DNA of 25,188 bases from positions 1 to 25,188 of the forward strand of contig CAZMSM010000028.1 of assembly GCA_964568955.1 (NCBI GenBank), read 5' to 3'. The translations under genes were made by a program, and so were the position numbers. The DNA comes from UBA1447 sp964568955 (GTDB lineage: Bacteria > Bacillota > Clostridia > Oscillospirales > Acutalibacteraceae). The notes beneath the pieces were generated by a model. That model was given only the letters and a program-made list of their open reading frames with translations, did no database searches and was not told the DNA's origin. This document shows positions 1 to 6,124 of this stretch, piece by piece (the first letter of the stretch is position 1; each line of letters opens with the position of its first letter).

Positions 1-293
1 ATATATTCGCACCCGTGGGGTGTTTCGTACTCAAAATGATAGAACAAAAGACCTGCTTCGCGGGGCGTATATCGGCCGCTCCACCAGCCTTCACATGGGC
101 CTTCTTGGCGCTCCCATTCAAGGGCAAGGCATTCACGCTCCCCGGTCGTGTCATGCTCTACCACAAGCCGAACACAACGGGCCTGAAAGTCAAGGGGTAA
201 AATAACGCTAAACGCAACAGCCGAGCCGGCAGCAACAGCGCCGAAAGGCGATTTATGGTAACCCTTGCGGGAATTGTAGGGGATATAATGCAT
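1..293 (-). CDS. Glycoside hydrolase family 13-like enzyme, N-terminal fragment (runs off left edge)
   Basis: The gene starts at ATG (291-293), six bases after a GGAGG ribosome-binding site, and stays open for 97 codons to the window edge. The N-terminus reads MHYIPYNSRKGYHKSPFGAV, followed by a beta-rich stretch with WWSGRYTPREAGLLFYHFEY. This matches the N-terminal beta-sandwich domain in front of many clostridial GH13 alpha-glucan hydrolases (neopullulanase or amylopullulanase type), where an 'NSR...KSPFGAV' opening and a 'W...FTP...GLYWYHF' segment recur. No catalytic residue lies within the window, so substrate and activity cannot be stated. No signal peptide is visible, which suggests a cytoplasmic enzyme acting on imported oligosaccharides. 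It is the last visible gene of the rpe-rnf operon, 32 bp after the small membrane protein. The family call rests on N-terminal resemblance only. Confidence 0.65.
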   Translation of the reverse strand, partial: MHYIPYNSRKGYHKSPFGAVAAGSAVAFSVILPLDFQARCVRLVVEHDTTGERECLALEWERQEGPCEGWWSGRYTPREAGLLFYHFEYETPHGCEY

Positions 294-325
294 GCGAAAC
301 CTCCGCAAAAATGATAGGGGTTGTG

Positions 326-616
326 TTAACGGATAATCGCCGCTGCCTCCGGTGGGATTTTTGATATATTGAGCATGACACTGACAATCAGATAGCCTAC
401 GATAAAAAGTGCGATAAATCCAAGGGTGATCAGCACACGCTTGAGCGTCTTGCGCCGCTGCATTCTTTGGCTGTAACTGAGTTTGTTGCGGTTATATTTA
501 TCCGCATAAGACTGCGAAAACCCGGTAAAACTTTGGTTGCGTGTAGGCAGATTGTATTTGGCTTTGCTTGTCTTTTCCTTGTGCATTTTCTTATTAATCT
601 TACTTGTATTTTTCAT
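326..616 (-). CDS. Small basic single-helix membrane protein, unknown function
   Basis: This is a 96-residue protein if started at ATG 614-616. An upstream TTG (629-631) in the same frame is immediately adjacent to the AGGAG and is too close to it; the ATG lies 15 bases away, so the start is uncertain. The first 60 residues are hydrophilic and very rich in Lys and Arg (KINKKMHKEKTSKAK, QRMQRRKTLKR). They are followed by one hydrophobic helix, roughly residues 63-85 (VLITLGFIALFIVGYLIVSV), and a short tail. By the positive-inside rule the N-terminus is cytoplasmic. It begins directly behind rnfA, whose stop codon overlaps the Shine-Dalgarno, so the two are probably translated together. It carries no cysteine cluster and is not RnfB or RnfG. 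I do not recognise the family. Confidence 0.6.
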   Translation of the reverse strand: MKNTSKINKKMHKEKTSKAKYNLPTRNQSFTGFSQSYADKYNRNKLSYSQRMQRRKTLKRVLITLGFIALFIVGYLIVSVMLNISKIPPEAAAIIR

Positions 617-634
617 TTCTAAAAGTTTCAACTC

Positions 635-1237
635 CTAAACAAACAGCGAACTGCCCGAAAAACCTGTGAACGCAAGCGACAACAGTGCCACATAAATGAA
701 GATAGCAGGCGTGCCTTGGAAGGCGGGCGGGATGTCCTTGTTGGCGCACAGTTTGCCCATGCCTTTGCCGATTAAAAACACTGCAAGGAAAAAGGCGGCG
801 CCGGCGCCTATCCCTGTGCCAAGGCTTTCGGCAAAGCTGTAGGCCGCCCGATAGTTGATAAAAGGCACCGCGAGAACAAGCGTGTTTAAAGCGGAAATAC
901 CCAGTTGGCTGAGGAATTTTGGCTCCGCCCCCAAAACAACCCAAAACAATATGGCGGTAAAAACATAACAGACAATCAAAACCGCAATAAAAACACCCAT
1001 GTGTGCCGTATCGCTGAGTGCTTTCACAGTGGGAATAAAATCTAAGGCACGGCAAGCGGCGGAGGTGATAACCGCAAAGTAGGTGATGTAGGCAGAAAAA
1101 AGCAGCAGTCGGCGTGGTTTGGCCGCCATGCGCACCGCTTCGCTCGAGCCGTAGCCGCCGCTAAGCACCAAGTTTTGAATAAACACGGTAAACAGCGCGA
1201 CGGAAATCATATTAAAAAACCAACCTGAACCGTTCAT
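635..1237 (-). CDS. RnfA/NqrE-like membrane subunit lacking the cluster cysteines
   Basis: This 200-residue protein has about six hydrophobic helices, the size and topology of RnfA/NqrE. The end (FQGTPAIFIYVALLSLAFTG, then FSG) closely follows the family C-terminus (F.G...I.....LMSLAFMGFSG), and the N-terminus keeps the QNLVLS piece of the family's NNFVL motif. In canonical RnfA two cysteines (in GLCP of helix 1 and TTNC of helix 4) help RnfE hold a [2Fe-2S] cluster inside the membrane. Here the first position is Ser (about residue 32, GGYGSSEA) and the second is Ala (about 116, LGISALN). The remaining cysteines (62, 90, about 163) are not in those motifs. The start is ATG after GAGAGG with nine-base spacing. 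It lies 46 bp behind rnfE in the same operon. Homology to RnfA is fairly secure; normal electron-transfer function is doubtful. Confidence 0.8.
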   Translation of the reverse strand: MNGSGWFFNMISVALFTVFIQNLVLSGGYGSSEAVRMAAKPRRLLLFSAYITYFAVITSAACRALDFIPTVKALSDTAHMGVFIAVLIVCYVFTAILFWVVLGAEPKFLSQLGISALNTLVLAVPFINYRAAYSFAESLGTGIGAGAAFFLAVFLIGKGMGKLCANKDIPPAFQGTPAIFIYVALLSLAFTGFSGSSLFV

Positions 1238-1283
1238 TTTGCCGCACCTCTCTGGTTTTTATTATAGGCTCCATTATAAAAAA

Positions 1284-2312
1284 TTATGTTTCGCCGTCAA
1301 CTAATTCATTGCCCTTTGGGGGTTTATCGCACTCCTCCAAGAAATGAAGCAGTTGATTGAACTTAAAATCTATGCCATCACTGTCGGGGTCATCGCTGAC
1401 ACTTTCGGGTTGATTTTGTACGATGTTTGTGCCACCTGCCTCTTGCGCCAAGGGCTCCGGTTCGGCCACGTCTTCATGGGGTTCTTCATGTGCCACAGGG
1501 TTATTACTGTCGACAGCGTTTGGTTCGTCTTCATCTGGCTTGGTTTTTTGTTCTGCTTGAATAGAGGCGTCCGAGTCATGCGGTACCGCGGCGGTCATGT
1601 TTGCCGTGGTCATCTCGTCGTCCTCTTTCTCTTCAACCGGTGCTTTCATGGTTACGGGCGTTGGGGTAATGCGAATCATCATCGCTTTCGCATATTGCGG
1701 GTGGTAGCGAATAATAAACGCACGCAGTGCAGCGGCCAGGAACCCCAAAACAATGAACCCGCCAAAAGGCATAAGCAGCCCCGGTGTCTTATGTATGAAT
1801 TGGATAGGCTTATCCCAAATTGTTCCGCTGCCAAGCAACTCGCGCACAAAGCCGACCACGAGAAAAACGGCGGAATAACCGATGCTGGCTGCGAGGGAGT
1901 CAAAGAATGTATATTTGACCGTATTTTTTACAGCGATTTTTTCGCATCGCAACACGGCCAAAGAGTTTGCGGCCAACAGCGACAGGTAAATGCCGACGGT
2001 TAGTCGAATGCCGGCATCATTTTTTTCCAGGAAATAGCTGAAGGGACTGATGACGACCAAACCGACAAGCAGGTAAATTGCCACCCGAACCCAGCGCACC
2101 GTCTTTTTCAAAAACGCGCTTGCGATCACTTCGGTAAGGATTAAAACCAGGGTATAAATACCCGCAAGAAGTGCTGCCGCGCGAAGGGAAACAGCCGCCG
2201 CCACTATCGGGCAAATGCCGATGACCTGTACAAGAACGGGGTTGCTCACAACAATGCCTTTGAAAAAAACATCGCGGAGAGGCTCTTTGGTTGATTCCGG
2301 GTTATCGAGCAT
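1284..2312 (-). CDS. RnfE/NqrD-like membrane subunit with a long acidic C-terminal tail
   Basis: Started at ATG 2310-2312, eight bases after GGGAGG, the protein has 342 residues; a GTG three codons upstream overlaps the spacing and is less likely. Residues 1-205 match RnfE/NqrD: an N-terminal D-V-F-F-K-G-I-x-x-x-N-P-x-L-V-Q segment, GICP near residue 34, about six helices and a VRELLGSGT loop. Canonical RnfE has a second cluster cysteine in VTNC; here that position is Ser117 (LAANSLAV), with a displaced cysteine at 123 (VLRCEK). Residues from about 212 form a 130-residue hydrophilic tail rich in Glu, Asp, Pro and Gln, which ordinary RnfE (about 200-230 residues) lacks. It overlaps the end of rnfD by 11 bp, implying translational coupling. 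Homology is confident; function as part of a redox pump is uncertain. Confidence 0.82.
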   Translation of the reverse strand: MLDNPESTKEPLRDVFFKGIVVSNPVLVQVIGICPIVAAAVSLRAAALLAGIYTLVLILTEVIASAFLKKTVRWVRVAIYLLVGLVVISPFSYFLEKNDAGIRLTVGIYLSLLAANSLAVLRCEKIAVKNTVKYTFFDSLAASIGYSAVFLVVGFVRELLGSGTIWDKPIQFIHKTPGLLMPFGGFIVLGFLAAALRAFIIRYHPQYAKAMMIRITPTPVTMKAPVEEKEDDEMTTANMTAAVPHDSDASIQAEQKTKPDEDEPNAVDSNNPVAHEEPHEDVAEPEPLAQEAGGTNIVQNQPESVSDDPDSDGIDFKFNQLLHFLEECDKPPKGNELVDGET

Positions 2313-3336
2313 CTGCGACACCTCCCGTTTCCGCTTGGTCCTGTGCAGGCAGGGTTTTGACAGGGGTTTTTATAACGGATTTCCTTAATTTTTCTATACG
2401 AATACCGGCAAAAGGCCACACGGCGTTTGTCAGCAGAATTGCAAAACAGGCCACTTGCTCATAGGCACCGAAATGCCGCATCACCATACACAGTAGCCCG
2501 GTGAATATGCCGTACACCAGGCGCGGCAGGGATTTTTGCGGGGACTCCGCCGTGTCGGCCGTGACCAGGAACAAAGCCACGAAAACAAGGGAGCCCGAAC
2601 AAAGCTCCAAAAACAAAGAGGGGAAACCGCCACCGATCACCCTTGGGAAAATCAGTGCCACACCCCCGCAGGCAAACAAAAAGCCGGCTGTGCTGAGCAA
2701 AGCCGATGGACGGGTAAATAAAAAGTAAAAAGCCGCCGCGGCTAAAATCAAGATAGCGCCCGTACCCATGGGCCCCGGAATACTGCCGGTGAGAATATCC
2801 AGGACATTGATAGGGGAAAGCCTGATAGAATTCCCTGCCCGGAGCATGGCAGCAAGCGACGAACCGGCGGTGTCGGGTGTCGTGGCAAAAGAAAACAGAC
2901 TAAACTTATCCATAATCTCCGAATAACGAAAAACTTTATCCGGCCAGCATATGCATAAAAAGGCAAAGCCTGCCGCGGCCGGTACAAAGGGTGCGTTGTG
3001 CGTTGTACCGAAAGGCATCTTTGCAACGAGAATCGCGAAGGCGCAACCGGAGATAGCCAAGGGAAGCGAAAAATACGCGGGCAACATTAAGGCGATAACG
3101 GCACCGGTAAAAAGGGCGCTGAAGTCATGAGGCGGTTTTGCGCGAGGGTGCGAAAACGCGATCCCCACAACGCTAAAAACGGCCGAACTCACCATGCAAA
3201 CGGCAAGCAACAGCAAAGCTCTTGCGCCGTAGTGGTACCAAGCCATCAAGGCAGGTGCTGCGAGCATAAAGAGCAAGTTTAAATAATATTTCCGAAGTTG
3301 TTTTTCGGTGGAAAGCTCCGTGGTTTGAATCGGCAC
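2302..3336 (-). CDS. RnfD/NqrB-like membrane subunit
   Basis: This 344-residue polytopic membrane protein starts at GTG 3334-3336 behind GGATGGAG. The family signature is visible in the central part: KMPFGTTHNAPFVPAAAGFA (the conserved 'NPAA.G' region) and LDILTGSIPGPMGTGAIL, corresponding to the 'G.IPGSIGET' loop of RnfD. The usual GET of that loop is replaced by GTG. RnfD and NqrB carry FMN covalently on a threonine in a (S/T)xAT-P context. The equivalent stretch here is FSFATTPDTA (about residues 148-157), so a flavinylation threonine may persist, but the surrounding motif is atypical. It is the first rnf gene, 28 bp after rpe. Canonical clostridial operons run rnfC-D-G-E-A-B; here C is absent upstream and G is absent between D and E. 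Confidence 0.8.
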   Translation of the reverse strand: MPIQTTELSTEKQLRKYYLNLLFMLAAPALMAWYHYGARALLLLAVCMVSSAVFSVVGIAFSHPRAKPPHDFSALFTGAVIALMLPAYFSLPLAISGCAFAILVAKMPFGTTHNAPFVPAAAGFAFLCICWPDKVFRYSEIMDKFSLFSFATTPDTAGSSLAAMLRAGNSIRLSPINVLDILTGSIPGPMGTGAILILAAAAFYFLFTRPSALLSTAGFLFACGGVALIFPRVIGGGFPSLFLELCSGSLVFVALFLVTADTAESPQKSLPRLVYGIFTGLLCMVMRHFGAYEQVACFAILLTNAVWPFAGIRIEKLRKSVIKTPVKTLPAQDQAETGGVADAR

Positions 3337-3364
3337 GCGTTCATCTCCATCCTATTGGAATCGG

Positions 3365-4036
3365 TTAAAAACCGGGGCTTGCGGCCATGGCTAAACTGCG
3401 CAGATGTTCAATGGCTACTTTGGCATCCGGGGCACCAAATACCGCACTGCCCGCAACAAAAACATTGGCTCCGGCTTTTGCGGCAAGGGCTATGGTGCCC
3501 TGCCCTATGCCGCCGTCCACTTCAATATCCATCGAAAGGCCGCGGCTGTGACATTCCGCACGCAATTTTTCGATTTTATTCAGTGTGTTCTTTATAAATT
3601 GTTGCCCGCCGAAACCGGGCTCGACTGTCATAATCAGTACCATATCCACACTGCCCAAAAAAGGAAAAAGTTCCTCCACGGGCGTTGTGGGTTTCACACA
3701 AAGCGAAGGGCTGCAACCCGCCGCGCGGATAGCGTCGATTGTCTCGACAATTGGGGAATTCGCCTCAATGTTGAAGGTGATAATGTCGGCACCTGCCCGG
3801 GCAAAATCATCCGCAAAATTCAGCGGCTCGCTTATCATCAAATGCACATCGAAAGGGAGCTTGGTATAGGGGCGCAGGCTTTCGATAATCGGTGCGCCGA
3901 AAGTGATGTTGGGTACAAAATGACCGTCCATGACATCTAAATGCATCAGGTCTGCGCCGCTTCGGTCCATGTGGACAACTTCTTCCCCAAAACGGGAAAA
4001 ATCACAGGACAACAGCGATGGGGCAATTTTAATCAA
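3365..4036 (-). CDS. rpe: Ribulose-phosphate 3-epimerase
   Basis: This cytoplasmic TIM-barrel enzyme interconverts ribulose 5-phosphate and xylulose 5-phosphate in the pentose phosphate pathway. Started at TTG 4034-4036 it has 223 residues, the usual length, and opens with the family's (M)IKIAPSLLS. AGAGGTG lies six bases before this TTG, while an in-frame GTG three codons upstream falls inside that Shine-Dalgarno. Metal ligands and catalytic residues are in place: His32 and Asp34 (HLDVMDG), His65 (FDVHLMI) and Asp174 (EVDGGI). The phosphate-binding loops VEPGFGGQ (138-145) and AGSAVFGA are also present. It heads the operon that continues into the rnf-like genes. The pairing with rnf has no obvious biochemical reason; rpe is often found in unrelated housekeeping clusters. 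Confidence 0.95.
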   Translation of the reverse strand: MIKIAPSLLSCDFSRFGEEVVHMDRSGADLMHLDVMDGHFVPNITFGAPIIESLRPYTKLPFDVHLMISEPLNFADDFARAGADIITFNIEANSPIVETIDAIRAAGCSPSLCVKPTTPVEELFPFLGSVDMVLIMTVEPGFGGQQFIKNTLNKIEKLRAECHSRGLSMDIEVDGGIGQGTIALAAKAGANVFVAGSAVFGAPDAKVAIEHLRSLAMAASPGF

Positions 4037-4072
4037 AAGGAACACCTCTAACTTAATAATGAATGCTGAAGA

Positions 4073-4134
4073 ACCCCGAGGGGTCTTATCGGGTTGTGCG
4101 AAAAGGTTAAAACCTTCACCGTTTGTTTACAAAC
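4073..4134. promoter_or_regulatory. Three short palindromes upstream of rpe
   Basis: The stretch 4046-4253 has no gene. It holds three perfect inverted repeats, each with a two-base spacer: ACCCC-GA-GGGGT (4073-4084), AAGGTT-AA-AACCTT (4103-4116) and GTTTGT-TT-ACAAAC (4121-4134). They lie 37 to 98 bases before the rpe start and could be operator or RNA-hairpin sites for the rpe-rnf operon. No convincing -35/-10 pair was found on the minus strand here, so the operon promoter is unassigned. Confidence 0.35.
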
Positions 4135-4253
4135 AGGTCAATAACGCGTCATGAGTAACGGGTATAATGGAAATAGGCAAAACGGGTAAAAGAGATTTGC
4201 CGGATTTGCCCTTGTTTTGACAAACATCTTTTTCATATTTTTCCCTTCCACAT

Positions 4254-4287
4254 GGAGGAGTCGGATGTACCAGCATCCGGCTCCTTC
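4254..4287. terminator. Strong hairpin after ahcY
   Basis: AGGAGTCGGATG (4256-4267) pairs with CATCCGGCTCCT (4274-4285) around a six-base loop with one G-T wobble, and the stem can extend by two more pairs. It begins six bases after the ahcY stop codon, so it probably ends the ahcY transcript. The U-rich tail is better on the plus strand (CAATTTTTA after 4287) than on the minus strand, so it may act in both directions or mainly as a 3' stabilising hairpin. Confidence 0.6.
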
Positions 4288-4292
4288 AATTT

Positions 4293-5543
4293 TTATACGT
4301 CGTAACTGTTTAAATATATCGCTTGTTCCGGGCTCAACTCATCTATGGCAAGCCCCCAAAACAGCAGTTTTCTCTTTGCCACTTCAAGGTCAATGGCGGC
4401 GGGTACGTCAACTACTTTGCACTTGCTGCCCAGGGGGTCTTTGGTGTTGGCAAGGTAGGCGGCGCTCAAGGCTTGTATGGCAAAGCTCATATCCATTATC
4501 TCCGCCGGGTGACCGTCCCCCGCGGCAAGGTTTACCAAGCGGCCCTCGGCTATTACGTTGATGCAGTTGCCGTTGGTCAGGGTGTAACCCATAATATTTT
4601 TTCTGCGCTGTTTGATTTCCACCGCGATTTTATCCAGCCCCGCAACGTCGATTTCCACATTAAAATGCCCGGCGTTGCAAAGGATTGCGCCGTCTTTCAT
4701 GTGCATAAAATGCTCTTGTGTCAATACATTGTTGCAACCCGTAACGGTGATGAAAAAGTCGCCGAGTTTTGCGGCCTCGTTCATGGGCATAACGGCAAAA
4801 CCGTCCATCTTGGCCTCCAAGGCTTTGATGGGGTCAATTTCGGTAATAACAACACTTGCCCCAAGGCCCAAGGCGCGCATGGCAACGCCCTTGCCGCACC
4901 AGCCGTAGCCTGCGACAACAGCGGTTTTGCCCGCAACAATGAGGTTTGTGGTCCTGGTGATGCCGTCCCAAACCGATTGCCCGGTTCCATAGCGGTTGTC
5001 AAACAGATATTTACACTTGGCATTATTGACGGCTATCATCGGGAACTTAAGCTCGCCCGCTTTGTCCATGGAAACGAGCCTGCAAATGCCGGTGGTCGTT
5101 TCCTCACACCCGCCGATGACATTCGGGAGCAGCTCTTTATATTCATTGTGTATCAGGTTAACCAAATCGCCACCGTCGTCAATGATGATGTTGGGGCCGA
5201 CTTCAATCACCTTTTTCAAGTGCCCTTTGTATTCCTCCGGGCTTGCGTTGTACCAGGCAAAAACATTGAGCCCCGCTTTTGCAAGCGCTGCCACAACATC
5301 ATCCTGGGTGGAAAGCGGATTGCTCCCCGTCACATACATCTCGGCCCCGCCGGCCGCCAATACCAAGCACAAGTAGGCGGTTTTGGCTTCCAAGTGGATG
5401 GAAAGGGCGACTTTCAACCCTGCAAAGGGTTTGGATGCGCTAAAGTCTTTTTCAAGACTGCGCAACAAGGGCATATTGCTCCTTACCCAGTCAATTTTAT
5501 CCTGCCCGTCTGCCGCTAAGGCAATATCTTTGATATCATACAT
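4293..5543 (-). CDS. ahcY: S-adenosylhomocysteine hydrolase (adenosylhomocysteinase)
   Basis: This NAD-dependent cytoplasmic enzyme cleaves S-adenosylhomocysteine to adenosine and homocysteine in the methyl cycle. The 416 residues include the substrate-side motifs SIHLEAKTAYL (about 48-58), DDGGDL, GGCEETTTG and KCKYLFDNRYGTGQS, the last holding the catalytic Lys and Asp. The Rossmann motif VAGYGWCGKG lies near 210-220, and the C-terminal half has AGHFNVEID and NLAAGDGHP. It ends in LSPEQAIYLNSYDV rather than the 'DHYRY' tail of long proteobacterial and eukaryotic enzymes. It therefore belongs to the shorter form common in archaea, Thermotogae and Clostridia; one archaeal relative prefers S-inosylhomocysteine. 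AGAGG precedes the ATG. It is transcribed alone, from its own promoter to its own hairpin. Confidence 0.95.
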   Translation of the reverse strand: MYDIKDIALAADGQDKIDWVRSNMPLLRSLEKDFSASKPFAGLKVALSIHLEAKTAYLCLVLAAGGAEMYVTGSNPLSTQDDVVAALAKAGLNVFAWYNASPEEYKGHLKKVIEVGPNIIIDDGGDLVNLIHNEYKELLPNVIGGCEETTTGICRLVSMDKAGELKFPMIAVNNAKCKYLFDNRYGTGQSVWDGITRTTNLIVAGKTAVVAGYGWCGKGVAMRALGLGASVVITEIDPIKALEAKMDGFAVMPMNEAAKLGDFFITVTGCNNVLTQEHFMHMKDGAILCNAGHFNVEIDVAGLDKIAVEIKQRRKNIMGYTLTNGNCINVIAEGRLVNLAAGDGHPAEIMDMSFAIQALSAAYLANTKDPLGSKCKVVDVPAAIDLEVAKRKLLFWGLAIDELSPEQAIYLNSYDV

Positions 5544-5636
5544 GATGTCATCTTTCCTCTCATAACTAATATTGACACAACCCCTTGTGCGATTTTAACA
5601 AGGATTCTGTTTGGTACATACTATATTGTACACATG

Positions 5637-5665
5637 AATATAACATAATGAAGCACAAATTACAA
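5637..5665 (-). promoter_or_regulatory. Promoter of ahcY
   Basis: On the minus strand TTGTAA (5660-5665) and TATATT (5637-5642) are separated by 17 bases, a good vegetative sigma factor pair about 95 bases before the ahcY ATG. Downstream, GTACA and TGTAC (5614-5631) form an interrupted palindrome that could be an operator. The leader shows no recognisable SAM or SAH riboswitch. Confidence 0.6.
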
Positions 5666-5707
5666 GACGGTAAGAGCAGAACAATACCGAAGGTTGTCGT
5701 CTTGTAA
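5660..5707. repeat. Inverted repeat between ahcY and the mrp leader
   Basis: TTACAAGACG (5660-5669) is repeated in reverse as CGTCTTGTAA (5698-5707), with a second nested pair CGGTA (5668-5672) and TACCG (5685-5689). The left arm overlaps the -35 element of the ahcY promoter. It directly adjoins the direct-repeat element at 5717-5793 and may be one end of the same small intergenic element. Confidence 0.5.
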
Positions 5708-5716
5708 AAGGCTTTT

Positions 5717-5793
5717 CCCCCTGTCGACTGCGGTCGACATCCCTGAGCTTACTCCCCCTGCCGACTGCGGTCGACATCCCCCTCAAGAGGGGG
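5717..5793. repeat. GTCGAC-rich direct repeat with terminal hairpin
   Basis: Two 27-bp copies (5717-5743 and 5754-5780), differing at one base, start 37 bp apart. Each contains GTCGACTGCGGTCGAC or its one-base variant, a double GTCGAC palindrome. A perfect hairpin CCCCCTC-AA-GAGGGGG follows at 5778-5793. It encodes nothing and sits between the divergent ahcY and mrp promoters. It looks like a REP or MITE-like intergenic element. Confidence 0.65.
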
Positions 5794-5814
5794 ACGAGGA
5801 TGGGGGCGGTTTTC

Positions 5815-5842
5815 TTGACTTTTCTTTATTTTGTGTTATAAT
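5815..5842 (+). promoter_or_regulatory. Promoter of the mrp operon
   Basis: TTGACT (5815-5820) and a perfect TATAAT (5837-5842) lie 16 bases apart. If the downstream N gap is an assembly artefact, transcription would begin about 20 bases before the c-di-AMP riboswitch, exactly where a leader promoter is expected. Confidence 0.75.
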
Positions 5843-5864
5843 TTTAATTGAACATAATATAAAA

Positions 5865-5964
5865 NNNNNNNNNNNNNNNNNNNNNNNNNNNNNNNNNNNN
5901 NNNNNNNNNNNNNNNNNNNNNNNNNNNNNNNNNNNNNNNNNNNNNNNNNNNNNNNNNNNNNNNN
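5865..5964. other. Assembly gap (100 N) flanked by a 19-bp duplication
   Basis: Exactly 100 Ns. The 19 bases before the gap (5846-5864, beginning AATTGAACATAA) are identical to the 19 bases after it (5965-5983). This is the signature of two overlapping contig ends joined by a default-length spacer. Confidence 0.9.
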
Positions 5965-5989
5965 AATTGAACATAATATAAAAATGAAT

Positions 5990-6124
5990 AACGCAAGCTA
6001 TCTCCGAATTCGCTCATTTGAAGCGGGGGAACTATGTGTATCGGTGGGGTGAATCCTAATTTTTAGGTAGGGCAAACTTGGTGCCCGAATCCGTCAACTA
6101 ACCTCGTAGGAGTATCCAAGCGTT
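5990..6124 (+). promoter_or_regulatory. c-di-AMP riboswitch (ydaO-yuaA leader)
   Basis: The conserved core of the ydaO class is present in order: AAGCGGGGGAAC (6021-6032), GGGGTGAATC (6046-6055), GTAGGGCAAAC (6067-6077), CCCGAATCCGTCA (6084-6096) and CTAACCTCGTAGGAG (6098-6112). Helix P1 pairs CTCC (6002-6005) with GGAG (6109-6112) and is extended outward by AACGC (5990-5994) with GCGTT (6120-6124). This class binds cyclic di-AMP, the second messenger of potassium and osmotic homeostasis, and usually controls ion transporters and cell-wall genes. Here it lies 110 bases before mrpE and should govern the whole antiporter operon. Confidence 0.93.

Noticed and set aside
326..616. Small membrane protein as a truncated RnfB or RnfG
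   Set aside because: It has no cysteine motifs and no FMN-binding SGAT-type motif, and its helix is near the C-terminus, not the N-terminus.
1344..2003. Open frame of 219 codons on the plus strand opposite rnfE
   Set aside because: It is fully inside the rnfE-like gene, has no family resemblance and no Shine-Dalgarno.
4323..5519. Long open frame (398 codons) on the plus strand antisense to ahcY
   Set aside because: It mirrors the well-identified ahcY codon by codon, has no ribosome-binding site and no recognisable domain; it is a codon-bias shadow.
5544..5636. SAM or SAH riboswitch in the ahcY leader
   Set aside because: The leader is short and AT-rich and shows none of the conserved SAM or SAH riboswitch cores.
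5694..5981. Possible small gene across the first N gap
   Set aside because: The frame exists only because Ns are read as open; the sequence is repeat element, promoter and riboswitch leader.
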